Made by a program: the position numbers and the translations under genes
Shown here: in pieces, positions 8,713 to 17,008 of the stretch
Layout: every line of letters begins with the position of its first letter
Numbering within the stretch: position 1 is the first letter of the stretch
The notes under the pieces: generated by a model
Databases searched by the model: none
Seen by the model: the letters and a program-made list of their open reading frames with translations, nothing else
What the model was told of the DNA's origin: nothing
DNA from: JAVKDP01 sp040222185
GTDB taxonomy: Bacteria > Bacteroidota > Rhodothermia > Balneolales > Balneolaceae
Direction of reading: 5' to 3'
NCBI GenBank assembly: GCA_040222185.1
Contig: JAVKDP010000086.1
Location: 6,856 to 70,855, forward strand
Length of the DNA: 64,000 nucleotides

Positions 8713-10137
8713 TCAGTTTTCAATTTTCCAAAGCTTGTTCATGTCTTCTAATTCCAATCCCTTTGTTTCATGAACCATTTTTTGAACAAAGAATACGGAT
8801 AGGATAGCGAAGAATGCATAGATACCGTAGGCACCAAATAATCCAATAGAGGTTAAGAGAATCGGGAATGTCATGGTAATTCCAAAGTTAGCTACCCATT
8901 GAGAAAGCCCGCTTACTGCAAGACCTGAACCCCGAAGCTTATTTGGAAACATTTCGCCAAGCATTACCCACATTACAGGTCCCCAGGAGCCATTAAAAAA
9001 AGCGACATATGCATTTGCTGCAATCAGTGCTACTACACCCGCAGTACTTGATAAAATCAGGTTACCATCAGCACCTACTTCTGCAAAGAAAAACGTGACG
9101 CTTACAATAATCAGAGTTATGGCCATTCCGATTGAGCCACCCCATAGTAGTGGCTTTCGGCCAATTTTATCAATCAGAACCATTGCCAATAAAACAGCAC
9201 CTATACTTACTGCTCCTGAAATTACATTGATAAGTAGAGCATCATTTTCAGAAAAGCCAACCGATTGCCAGAGTACAGCTCCATAATAAAATACAACATT
9301 GATACCTACGAGTTGCTGGAATACGGCCAATCCAATTCCAACCCATACAATAGGTCTAATTTTTTTGGTGACGGTATCGAGCAGATCAGAAAGTTTTGGT
9401 TGGTTGTGTTCTCCTAAGGAAATGTTTATCTCATCTAATTTTTTTGAGGCTTCTTCAGCACCAAAAAGTTTGGTAAGAACTTCTAAAGCATTTTCCTGTT
9501 TATCTTGCACTGCATAATACCTTGGGCTTTCAGGGATAAAGAAAAGTGCTATCAGAAATACTGATGCAGGAAGTAGCTCAATCCAGAACATCCAACGCCA
9601 TGCTTCATATCCGAGCCAGAATTCACTTACAGAAGAACCTGCTATATCCGCTAAAAAATAGTTGCTCAGAAAAGCCAGAAAGAGGCCAGAAATAATCGCT
9701 ACTTGTTGAATAGAAGAAAGTCTCCCTCGCAAGTGAGCGGGAGCAATTTCACTTATATATGCAGGAGACATCACACTGGCAGCTCCAACTGCCAGCCCTC
9801 CAATAACTCTGAAGACTACAAAGAAAAGCGAGCTGGTTGCAATTCCTGATCCCCATGCTGAAATAATGAAGAATATTGCAGAAGCTATGAGCAAAGTTTT
9901 CCTTCCGAATTTATCTGCCAATCGACCAGCAAAGAATGCTCCTATTGCACAACCCAGTAACATTGAGGCTACATTAAAACCTGTACCTACACTATCAGAG
10001 TCAAAAGCCGATTGAAGCCCGTCAACAGTTCCATTAATAACACCGCTATCAAACCCAAAAAGAAGACCACCTAATGTGGCTACTATAGTAATACCTGCAA
10101 TGTAGAGTGAATTTTGATTTTGAGAAGTAGACATCAT
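8713..10137 (-). CDS. Sugar:proton symporter, MFS sugar porter family
   Basis: Inner-membrane sugar permease, 474 residues with about 12 membrane helices, as in XylE/GalP-type porters. Family signatures: GFDSGVINGT in helix 1, the loop 2-3 motif GRLADKFGRK, ISEIAPAHLRGRL after helix 4, PESPRYY before the central loop, FQQLVGINVVFYYG in helix 7, DKIGRKPLL in loop 8-9, and a C-terminal ETKG motif. The gene opens the operon with tkt. Two palindromes of the GAGC...GCTC type lie about 100 and 170 bp upstream and may be operators for a sugar-responsive repressor. Substrate is uncertain (xylose, glucose, galactose or arabinose). A second ATG lies one codon downstream. Confidence 0.9.
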   Translation of the reverse strand: MMSTSQNQNSLYIAGITIVATLGGLLFGFDSGVINGTVDGLQSAFDSDSVGTGFNVASMLLGCAIGAFFAGRLADKFGRKTLLIASAIFFIISAWGSGIATSSLFFVVFRVIGGLAVGAASVMSPAYISEIAPAHLRGRLSSIQQVAIISGLFLAFLSNYFLADIAGSSVSEFWLGYEAWRWMFWIELLPASVFLIALFFIPESPRYYAVQDKQENALEVLTKLFGAEEASKKLDEINISLGEHNQPKLSDLLDTVTKKIRPIVWVGIGLAVFQQLVGINVVFYYGAVLWQSVGFSENDALLINVISGAVSIGAVLLAMVLIDKIGRKPLLWGGSIGMAITLIIVSVTFFFAEVGADGNLILSSTAGVVALIAANAYVAFFNGSWGPVMWVMLGEMFPNKLRGSGLAVSGLSQWVANFGITMTFPILLTSIGLFGAYGIYAFFAILSVFFVQKMVHETKGLELEDMNKLWKIEN

Positions 10138-10234
10138 TTAGGATTGGGTTGATATTTCACTATTCAGAATGGTTTCGAGTATAAAAAGAATCTTAGTCAA
10201 GAAATGAAAAATCTTAAGGAGTCTACGGGGTATT

Positions 10235-10252
10235 TGAGCGGAATTTTTTGCT
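10235..10252. promoter_or_regulatory. Imperfect palindrome, candidate operator of the sugar operon (distal copy 2)
   Basis: TGAGCGGAATTTTTTGCTC keeps the GAGC/GCTC ends of the better palindrome 55 bp away. It lies about 100 bp upstream of the permease start. Operator role is inferred from position and repetition only. Confidence 0.35.
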
Positions 10253-10305
10253 CGTTATAAACTAAAGTAAGGGAATTATTTATTTGAACAAAATGAGAAA
10301 ATTAG

Positions 10306-10322
10306 TGAGCAAATTTTGCTCA
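10306..10322. promoter_or_regulatory. Perfect 17-bp palindrome, candidate operator of the sugar operon
   Basis: TGAGCAAATTTTGCTCA is a perfect inverted repeat around a central T, about 170 bp upstream of the permease gene. A half-site TTGCTCA follows at about 10335. The size and symmetry would suit a LacI/GntR-type regulator. The whole gap 10138-10581 (444 bp) lies between divergent operons and holds this pair, a second kind of palindrome nearer the arginine operon, and no convincing gene. Confidence 0.45.
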
Positions 10323-10419
10323 TAATAATATCCGGGTTGCTCATTTAAAGATAAATTTGATCTCAAAAAAGTTTTCAGGAAGTGTTGGAAATAAAAATGA
10401 GAATCCTTTTCTTTCGTCA

Positions 10420-10436
10420 TGCAAATAACTCTTGCA
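10420..10436. promoter_or_regulatory. Palindrome upstream of the arginine operon, possible ArgR-type site
   Basis: TGCAAATAACTCTTGCA has perfect 5-bp arms TGCAA/TTGCA around 7 bases, 145 bp upstream of the first arginine gene. Spacing and AT-rich centre recall ARG boxes, but the match to any published box is loose. The assignment is inference. Confidence 0.25.
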
Positions 10437-10581
10437 CATAGAATTGAAAATACTTCTACTCCACGTATCCCGCGGCGGCGGTAATAGTATACATAAGTCA
10501 TATTTTTATATGGCGCCCACCTTCTTATCAATTCAATTCTAAACTACTGTATATTCAGTTCACTCACTTATTACTATAAAA

Positions 10582-11223
10582 ATGTCCGTTAAAATTCACT
10601 ATGCAACCTCAGAACATACCAGCTATGCCCAGGCTATATGTGATTTGATAGAAACTGCAGCCAAACAGCGCGGTACAGGAATAGCGAAGCGCGAACCAGA
10701 CTATATTAAAACCAAGATGAATAACGGTAATGCCGTTATTGCGTTAGATGGTGACGCTCTTGCGGGCTTTTGTTACATAGAGATCTGGGAAGAGAAAAAA
10801 TATGTAGCCAATTCAGGCCTGATAGTTCATTGGGACTATCGCGGGCAGGGGCTTGCAAAAAAGATAAAAGCAAAAGCTTTTGAGTTGTCCAAAAAGAAAT
10901 ACCCGGAAGCGAAGTTGTTTGGGATTACAACCAGTCTCCCTGTAATGAAAATTAATTCCGACCTAGGCTATAAGCCGGTTACATTTTCGGAGTTAACCCA
11001 GGATGATACTTTTTGGAGCGGGTGCCAAAGCTGCCCTAATTATGACATTCTTACCCGTAATGAGCGGAAAAACTGTTTGTGCACGGGTATGCTCTATGAC
11101 CCTTCAAAACCGAATAAAAATTCTAAACCTGAACGAGAGCGAAACGTGAGGAAATTCAATCGCTGGGTTCAAATAAAAAAACAAGCATTCCTTAATGCGA
11201 TCGCTAACGCAAAATTATTTTAA
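10582..11223 (+). CDS. GNAT-family N-acyltransferase heading the arginine operon
   Basis: 213 residues with a GNAT fold: the central acyl-CoA-binding loop is WDYRGQGLAKKIKAKA at about 89-104. It probably carries out the first step of arginine synthesis, acylation of glutamate, taking the place of argA/argJ; such a GNAT gene leads the arginine cluster in many Bacteroidota. Whether it uses acetyl-CoA or succinyl-CoA is open and bears on the argF' question below. The C-terminal third has a cysteine cluster (CQSCPNYD, then KNCLCTGM) and a basic tail not typical of plain GNATs. The stop is 2 bp from the argG ATG, so the genes are co-transcribed. Confidence 0.8.
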   Translation: MSVKIHYATSEHTSYAQAICDLIETAAKQRGTGIAKREPDYIKTKMNNGNAVIALDGDALAGFCYIEIWEEKKYVANSGLIVHWDYRGQGLAKKIKAKAFELSKKKYPEAKLFGITTSLPVMKINSDLGYKPVTFSELTQDDTFWSGCQSCPNYDILTRNERKNCLCTGMLYDPSKPNKNSKPERERNVRKFNRWVQIKKQAFLNAIANAKLF

Positions 11224-11225
11224 CT

Positions 11226-12413
11226 ATGAAGAAAGTTTTACTCGCCTTTAGTGGCGGACTAGACACCAGTTACTGTGCAATCCATCTTGCAAAAGATAAA
11301 GGGTATGAAGTTTATACAGCTGCTGTGAATACTGGAGGTTTCGATAAAGAAGAACAGGCTGTACTTGCTCAGAAAGCAGAAGATCTTGGAATCAAAAACC
11401 ATGTATGTATCGATGTTGAAGAAGAGTTTTATCAGAAAGGAATCAAGTACCTCACTTTTGGTAATGTTTTAAAGAACCATACCTATCCGCTATCAGTAAG
11501 TGCTGAGCGAGTATTCCAGGCTATTGCAATTGCTGAATATGCAAAAGAAATTGGAGCAGATGCTATTGCACATGGCAGTACCGGAGCGGGAAATGACCAG
11601 GTTCGTTTTGACCTGGTTTTCAACGTACTTGCTCCCGAGATGGAAATCATAACTCCCATCCGCGATATGAAACTAAGCAGGGAAGAAGAAGTTGCTTACC
11701 TGAAAAAACACGGGATAGATAAAGAGTGGGCCAAGGCTCAGTACTCTATAAACCAGGGACTTTGGGGCACTTCTGTAGGCGGAGCAGAGACATTGACCTC
11801 TCACAAATATCTTCCCGAAGAAGCATGGCCTACCAAGATCACTGAAACTGGGGGAGTGCTGGTAGAACTTCAGTTCGAAAACGGAGAATTAACCGGAGTC
11901 GATGGAGAAGAGCTTGATCCTGTTTTAGCGATTAAAAAATTGGAATCTATTGCCGCACCCTATGGTATTGGCAGAGATATCCATGTCGGGGATACGATCA
12001 TTGGTATCAAAGGCAGAGTGGGTTTTGAAGCTGCTGCTCCATTACTAATAATAAAAGCTCACCAATTATTAGAAAAACATGTGCTAGGTAAATGGCAGTT
12101 ATACTGGAAGGACCAGCTTGGAGAATGGTACGGAATGCTGATGCATGAAGGACAATTTCTAGATCCGGTGATGCGAGATATTGAAGCCTTTTTAGAGAGT
12201 ACACAAAAAAATGTGACCGGGAAGGTTATTGTAAAATTAGAACCCAAAAGGTTTGAGTTGCAGGGTATTGAATCTGCTAATGATCTAATGGCTTCTAAAT
12301 TCGGTCAATATGGCGAAATGAATCAAGGTTGGAGTGGTGATGATGTAAAGGGGTTTACTAAAATCCTGAGTAATGCCACGCTCATCCAAAAATCAATGCA
12401 AAACAATGATTAA
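11226..12413 (+). CDS. argG: Argininosuccinate synthase
   Basis: Condenses citrulline and aspartate with ATP to argininosuccinate. 395 residues, normal length. The N-type ATP pyrophosphatase loop AFSGGLDTSYC lies at residues 7-17. The citrulline/aspartate-binding segment is HGSTGAGNDQVRFD at about 117-130, and SINQGLWG follows. The argC start lies inside the last codons (8-bp overlap), consistent with translational coupling in the operon. Confidence 0.96.
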   Translation: MKKVLLAFSGGLDTSYCAIHLAKDKGYEVYTAAVNTGGFDKEEQAVLAQKAEDLGIKNHVCIDVEEEFYQKGIKYLTFGNVLKNHTYPLSVSAERVFQAIAIAEYAKEIGADAIAHGSTGAGNDQVRFDLVFNVLAPEMEIITPIRDMKLSREEEVAYLKKHGIDKEWAKAQYSINQGLWGTSVGGAETLTSHKYLPEEAWPTKITETGGVLVELQFENGELTGVDGEELDPVLAIKKLESIAAPYGIGRDIHVGDTIIGIKGRVGFEAAAPLLIIKAHQLLEKHVLGKWQLYWKDQLGEWYGMLMHEGQFLDPVMRDIEAFLESTQKNVTGKVIVKLEPKRFELQGIESANDLMASKFGQYGEMNQGWSGDDVKGFTKILSNATLIQKSMQNND

Positions 12414-13371
12414 AGTAGGAATTATAGGTGGAGCTGGTTATACAGCTGGAGAACTATTGAGGATTTTACTGCATCATCCGGGAGCAGAAGTAGTTTCTGT
12501 GATGAGCGGTAGCCATTCTGGAAAGCCAGTTTCAGATGCTCATCGTGATTTAATTGGAGAAACAGAACTTGTTTTCGTTAACAAACTTGAGGAAAACCTG
12601 GATGTGGTATTCTTATGCTCAGGGCATGGAAAATCAAAAGGAATTCTTGATGACGGTAAGGTTCCGGAAGGTGCAAAAGTAATCGATTTGAGCTCAGATT
12701 TTCGTCTGGCAGATGGAGTGCACGACTTCATTTATGGTCTTCCTGAATTGAATAAAGAACAAATTAAAAGTGCAGGTAATGTTGCAAACCCGGGATGTTT
12801 TGCCACTTGTATCCAGCTCTCGTTGCTTCCATTGGCGAATGCTGGTTTATTAAATGATGACGTTCATATTACAGCTATAACAGGCAGTACTGGTGCAGGG
12901 CAGAATCCATCAAGCACCACTCATTTCAGTTGGCGTAGTAATAATGCATCTGTTTATAAGGCATTCACGCACCAGCATTTGGGAGAGATTAAGCAGAGTT
13001 TAACCCAGCTACAAAACGAGCTTGATACATCGTTGCACTTCATCCCAATGAGGGGTGCGTTTACAAGAGGAATCCTGGCAGCGAGTTATTTAACCTCTCC
13101 TGAAAGTGAGGCCAGTATTAAAAAGCTATATGAAGAATATTATGAAGGGCATCCATTTGTAGTTATTACAGATAGAGATGTAGACGTAAAGCAGGTGGTG
13201 AATACCAACAAAGCGATTCTCCAGGTTAAAAAAGAAGGAGACAAGATATTGATCATCGGTGTAATAGATAACCTTGTGAAAGGAGCTTCAGGTCAGGCTG
13301 TACAAAATATGAATCTCATGTTCAGTCTTGACGAAACAACAGGACTTGATTTAAAATCATCAGCATTTTAA
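12406..13371 (+). CDS. argC: N-acyl-gamma-glutamyl-phosphate reductase
   Basis: NADPH-dependent reduction of N-acyl-glutamyl phosphate to the semialdehyde. 321 residues from the ATG at 12406 (MIKVGIIGGAGYTAGELL, a dinucleotide-binding start that matches the family N-terminus). A longer frame from 12373 would add 11 residues that read as out-of-frame argG and is rejected. The catalytic cysteine is in NPGCFATCIQ (about 136). The catalytic His and Gly-rich segments are in TGSTGAGQNPSSTTHFSWR. It overlaps argG by 8 bp and is followed 2 bp later by proC. Confidence 0.96.
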   Translation: MIKVGIIGGAGYTAGELLRILLHHPGAEVVSVMSGSHSGKPVSDAHRDLIGETELVFVNKLEENLDVVFLCSGHGKSKGILDDGKVPEGAKVIDLSSDFRLADGVHDFIYGLPELNKEQIKSAGNVANPGCFATCIQLSLLPLANAGLLNDDVHITAITGSTGAGQNPSSTTHFSWRSNNASVYKAFTHQHLGEIKQSLTQLQNELDTSLHFIPMRGAFTRGILAASYLTSPESEASIKKLYEEYYEGHPFVVITDRDVDVKQVVNTNKAILQVKKEGDKILIIGVIDNLVKGASGQAVQNMNLMFSLDETTGLDLKSSAF

Positions 13372-13373
13372 GT

Positions 13374-14177
13374 ATGAATACTAAAGATAACATTGCAATA
13401 ATCGGAGCCGGAAACCTGGGCGTTGCTGTGGCAAAAGGGCTCGCTACAGTAATTGATGCCAGCCAGATTACATTAACAAGAAGGAATATCAATAAGCTTG
13501 ATGACTTAAGAGTTGACGGTTTTACTATAAATTCCGATAACTTAGAAGCAGTCAAGGTTTCTAAATACATTATCCTATGCGTCCAACCCAAGCAATTGGC
13601 AAATGTACTAAAGGAGATAGAACCGGTTCTGGATGCTTCAAACCATGTATTGATTTCAACAATAACCGGAGTATCTATCGAAGTAATTGACAGCTATTTG
13701 AACGCCGGTTTTCCGATTATTCGGGTAATGCCAAATACAGCTGCTGCTATTGCTGAATCTATGACATGTATGTGTGGAAATAGCTTATCAGAAGAGCATC
13801 TTCCAAAGGTTGAAGAAATGTTCAAGTCTCTAGGGGAGACCTTAATTATTGAAGAACGTCTTATGAAAGCAGCTACTGTTTTGGCTGCAAGTGGAGTGGC
13901 ATTTTTCCTGAGGTACATCAGAGCTGCAACACAAGGAGGAATAGAGCTAGGTTTTGAAGCAGAAGAAGCTCAAAAAATTGCAATGCAAACAGCACGAGGT
14001 GCAGCCTCTCTTCTGGTTGAAGGAAGTGCACATCCTGAACGAGAAATTGATAAGGTCACTACTCCGCAAGGATGTACTATTGCCGGATTGAATGAAATGG
14101 AGCACCAGGGCTTAAGTTCTGCATTGATAAAGGGAATCGTAGCGTCGTTCGAAAAAATTAACAGGATTGCCGAATGA
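13374..14177 (+). CDS. proC: Pyrroline-5-carboxylate reductase
   Basis: Reduces 1-pyrroline-5-carboxylate to proline with NAD(P)H. 267 residues. N-terminal Rossmann loop IIGAGNLGVAVAKGL at about 9-23; the family signature is seen in the C-terminal half, with GVAFFLRYIRA and TTPQGCTIAGLNEMEHQG (the VTSPGGTT-type motif). It sits inside the arginine operon between argC and argD and overlaps argD by 4 bp (ATGA). Both pathways use glutamate semialdehyde-type intermediates. An alternative is that this paralog works in an arginine/ornithine-to-proline route; a second proC elsewhere cannot be excluded. Confidence 0.9.
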   Translation: MNTKDNIAIIGAGNLGVAVAKGLATVIDASQITLTRRNINKLDDLRVDGFTINSDNLEAVKVSKYIILCVQPKQLANVLKEIEPVLDASNHVLISTITGVSIEVIDSYLNAGFPIIRVMPNTAAAIAESMTCMCGNSLSEEHLPKVEEMFKSLGETLIIEERLMKAATVLAASGVAFFLRYIRAATQGGIELGFEAEEAQKIAMQTARGAASLLVEGSAHPEREIDKVTTPQGCTIAGLNEMEHQGLSSALIKGIVASFEKINRIAE

Positions 14178-15301
14178 AACTATTTGAAGTATATCCGCTT
14201 TTTGATGTAGAACCTGTTGAAGCCGATGGGTGCCTTTTGTATGACAGGCAAGGGACTTCATACCTGGATTTTTATGGTGGGCATGCTGTGATCTCAATTG
14301 GTCATGGGCACCCTCATTACGTTGAGCGAATTACGAATCAGCTTGGTAAGCTCGGGTTTTATTCAAATTCAGTGCCCATTAACATTCAGAAAGATTTAGC
14401 CCACAAGCTTGGAGAAATGTGCGGGTATTATAATTGGAATCTATTTCTATGTAATTCTGGAGCCGAAGCGAATGAAAATGCATTAAAGCTGGCATCAGCC
14501 TATAACGGCAGAAGGAAGATCCTGGTTTTCGATGGTGCTTTTCATGGGAGAACATCACTTGCAGTTGCAGCAACCGATAACCCTAACATTGTATTTCCGG
14601 TTAACGAAGGCGCTGAAATAATTCGCCTGGCATTCGAAGATTTTGATGCAGCTGAAGAAGAGCTCAGGAAAGATGATGTTTGCTGTGTTATGCTTGAAGG
14701 TATCCAGGGTGTGGGAGGAATAAAGGAACCCTCAGAGGCATTTCTGAAACATATCCGCGCTTTATGTGATGAGACAAATACGATTTTGATCCTGGACGAG
14801 GTACAATCAGGATTTGGGAGAACCGGGCGATTTTTTGCTCATCAGCATTCATTCGTTCAGCCTGATATTATTTCGATGGCTAAGGGAATGGGGAATGGGT
14901 TTCCGGTTGGTGGTATTCTGATTCATCCAAGATTTGAAGCAAAGCATGGACTGCTGGGCACGACCTTCGGTGGGAATCATTTAGCCTGTGCCGCTACACT
15001 AGCTGTATTGGAAGTAATCGAAAATGAGAACCTGATCAAGAATGCGGCTAAAATGGGTAAGTACTTAGTAGAGCAACTGCAATCAATTCCTGAAGTCAAA
15101 GAAATTCGCGGAAGAGGCTTAATGATTGGTATAGAGTTCAATTTTGTAATTGCTGATATGAGAAAGGAATTACTTTATGATAAGCATATTTTCACAGGGT
15201 CTTCTTCGAACAAAAATACAATTAGGCTTTTACCGCCATTGAATATCGGTAAGAAAGAAATTGAACAGTTTATAAACGCGTTGAAAGAGGTATTAGGTTG
15301 A
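14174..15301 (+). CDS. argD: Acylornithine aminotransferase, class III
   Basis: PLP enzyme converting N-acyl-glutamate semialdehyde to N-acylornithine. 375 residues. Substrate/PLP motifs: GGHAVISIGHGHP, CNSGAEANENALKLA, then DEVQSGFGRTGRFFAHQ, and the PLP lysine in SMAKGMGNGFPVGG, followed by TFGGNHLACAATLAVLE. Its ATG overlaps the proC stop (ATGA) and its TGA overlaps the TTG start of argF'. It could also act on succinylornithine, depending on the acyl group used by this operon. Confidence 0.93.
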   Translation: MKLFEVYPLFDVEPVEADGCLLYDRQGTSYLDFYGGHAVISIGHGHPHYVERITNQLGKLGFYSNSVPINIQKDLAHKLGEMCGYYNWNLFLCNSGAEANENALKLASAYNGRRKILVFDGAFHGRTSLAVAATDNPNIVFPVNEGAEIIRLAFEDFDAAEEELRKDDVCCVMLEGIQGVGGIKEPSEAFLKHIRALCDETNTILILDEVQSGFGRTGRFFAHQHSFVQPDIISMAKGMGNGFPVGGILIHPRFEAKHGLLGTTFGGNHLACAATLAVLEVIENENLIKNAAKMGKYLVEQLQSIPEVKEIRGRGLMIGIEFNFVIADMRKELLYDKHIFTGSSSNKNTIRLLPPLNIGKKEIEQFINALKEVLG

Positions 15302-16245
15302 AACAGTTTTTAAGCATCAAAGATGTACAGAATCTTCCAGCACTATTGGAAGAGGCTAAAGAAGTGAAGAGAAACCCCTTTGGGTTTAAGTCGCTTGGGA
15401 AGAATAAATCGGTATGTCTGTTATTTTTAAATCCCAGCCTGCGAACCAGGCTGAGTTCACAAAGAGCTGCTGCGAATTTAGGCCTTGAAGCAGTTTTACT
15501 AGATGTTAACGCAGGTAGTTGGAAACTGGAATTTGCGGACGGAGTTATCATGGATGGTGACAAAGCTGAGCACATTAAAGAAGCAGCAGCTGTTATTGGC
15601 TCATATTTTGACGTGATTGCAATCCGGGCTTTTGCAGAGCTGAAAGACAGAGTTGAAGACTATTCTGAGAAAGTTCTTTCAGCATTTGTGAAATACTGCG
15701 GTGTTCCTGTTATCAATATGGAATCTTCAACAGCGCATCCTTTACAGGCTTTTGCTGATTTGATCACTATTGAAGAGCATAAAACGGTATCGCGTCCTAA
15801 AGTTGTATTAACATGGGCTCCTCATCCAAAAGCACTGCCACAAGCAGTAGCTAATTCTTTCGTGAAGTGGATGGATATAGCTAATGTGGACCTGGTGGTT
15901 ACGCATCCGAAAGGGTATGAACTTTCCAGCGAAACAATGAATGGAGTTGAGCTGGAATATAACCAGGATAGAGCATTCGAAGGTGCGGATTTTATCTACG
16001 CTAAAAACTGGAGTAGTTATTCGGAGTATGGAAAAGTTCTTTCAAAAGATGCGAATTGGATGGTTACAGAAAAGAAGATGGCTATGACCAATAGTGCAAA
16101 GTTTATGCACTGTTTGCCGGTCCGAAGAAATGTAGTTGTAAGTGATGATGTACTAGATAGTTCAGGGAGCCTGGTAATTAGCGAGGCAGCAAATAGAATT
16201 GTATCTATGCAAACTGTTTTAAAAATAATACTTGAGGGATTATAA
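15298..16245 (+). CDS. argF': N-acylornithine carbamoyltransferase (N-succinyl- or N-acetyl-ornithine)
   Basis: Carbamoylates N-acylornithine instead of free ornithine, the bypass first shown for Bacteroides fragilis (succinyl form) and Xanthomonas (acetyl form). 315 residues, starting at TTG 15298 in a TTGA overlap with argD. Carbamoyl-phosphate motif SLRTRLSSQ at about 47-55; also WKLEF, GVIMDGDK, FADLITIEEHK, LTWAPHPKALPQAVANS and FMHCLPVRRN, all close to the B. fragilis enzyme as I remember it. The residue that decides acyl preference (Pro90 in B. fragilis, Glu92 in Xanthomonas) is Ala90 here, in DGDKAEHI. Loss of Glu favours the succinyl substrate, but this is inference. Confidence 0.93.
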   Translation: MKQFLSIKDVQNLPALLEEAKEVKRNPFGFKSLGKNKSVCLLFLNPSLRTRLSSQRAAANLGLEAVLLDVNAGSWKLEFADGVIMDGDKAEHIKEAAAVIGSYFDVIAIRAFAELKDRVEDYSEKVLSAFVKYCGVPVINMESSTAHPLQAFADLITIEEHKTVSRPKVVLTWAPHPKALPQAVANSFVKWMDIANVDLVVTHPKGYELSSETMNGVELEYNQDRAFEGADFIYAKNWSSYSEYGKVLSKDANWMVTEKKMAMTNSAKFMHCLPVRRNVVVSDDVLDSSGSLVISEAANRIVSMQTVLKIILEGL

Positions 16246-16246
16246 C

Positions 16247-17008
16247 ATGAGAGAAATCAAGGTTGTAAAAATTGGCGGAAAAGTTGCTGAGAACGAAGAA
16301 CTTCTGGATGCATTTCTCAGTGAATTTATATCCTTGAAAGGGCTCAAGCTTTTAGTGCATGGTGGAGGTGTGGTAGCATCAAAGATTGCTGAAAAGCTGG
16401 GTATGAAAGTTAAAATGATAGAAGGCAGGCGGGTTACCGATAAACAAATGCTGTTTGTGGCAACCATGGTATATGCCGGGCTGGTAAACAAAAATATCGT
16501 TGCTAAACTTCAGGGTTTAGGAATGAACGCGATAGGGCTTACTGGTTCTGATTTAAATGTAATTCAGTCAACAAAAAGAAACCCGGAGCCTATAGATTTT
16601 GGATTTGTAGGTGATATTGAGAAAGTGAATGGAGATTGGCTAAAAGTATTCATGGAGCAAGGGATAATTCCTGTATTAGCTCCCTTAACACATGATGGAA
16701 AGGGTAATCTTTTGAACACAAATGCTGATGCAATTGCTTCTCATATAGCTTCAAGCCTGGCCGATTCAGCATCTACAGAATTGATACTCTGTTTTGAACA
16801 GCCCGGTGTGTTAGAGAGCGGGAAAGTGATTCCCCAGATAGACTTACAGAGATTCAACGAATTAAAAAAAGCGGAAATAGTAAAGGACGGTATGATTCCG
16901 AAACTTGATCTGGGATTCCAGGCACTAAATTCTGGTGTTAAAAGAGTCAGGATTACTAATTTCGCATCCATAAGTGATGAGAGTAAAGGGACGATACTAG
17001 TACAATGA
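16247..17008 (+). CDS. argB: N-acylglutamate kinase
   Basis: Phosphorylates N-acyl-glutamate. 253 residues from the ATG at 16247, which follows the argF' stop by 1 bp with GAGGGA upstream. A TTG at 16232 would overlap argF' and lacks support. Amino-acid kinase motifs: VKIGGKVAEN at the N-terminus, LVHGGGVVASKIAEKLG with the GGG phosphate loop, EGRRVTDKQ, GLTGSDLNVI, and LNTNADAIASHIASSLA near residue 165. It ends in a 4-bp overlap (ATGA) with argE. Confidence 0.94.
   Translation: MREIKVVKIGGKVAENEELLDAFLSEFISLKGLKLLVHGGGVVASKIAEKLGMKVKMIEGRRVTDKQMLFVATMVYAGLVNKNIVAKLQGLGMNAIGLTGSDLNVIQSTKRNPEPIDFGFVGDIEKVNGDWLKVFMEQGIIPVLAPLTHDGKGNLLNTNADAIASHIASSLADSASTELILCFEQPGVLESGKVIPQIDLQRFNELKKAEIVKDGMIPKLDLGFQALNSGVKRVRITNFASISDESKGTILVQ

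Noticed and set aside
10280..10531. 83-codon minus-strand ORF in the gap between the permease and arginine operons
   Set aside because: Its composition is irregular (YYYRRRGIRG, FKLF-like ends), it has no ribosome binding site, and it spans palindromes that fit regulatory DNA better.
16232..16246. TTG start for argB
   Set aside because: It would overlap argF', and the ATG at 16247 is preceded by GAGGGA and gives the usual N-terminus.
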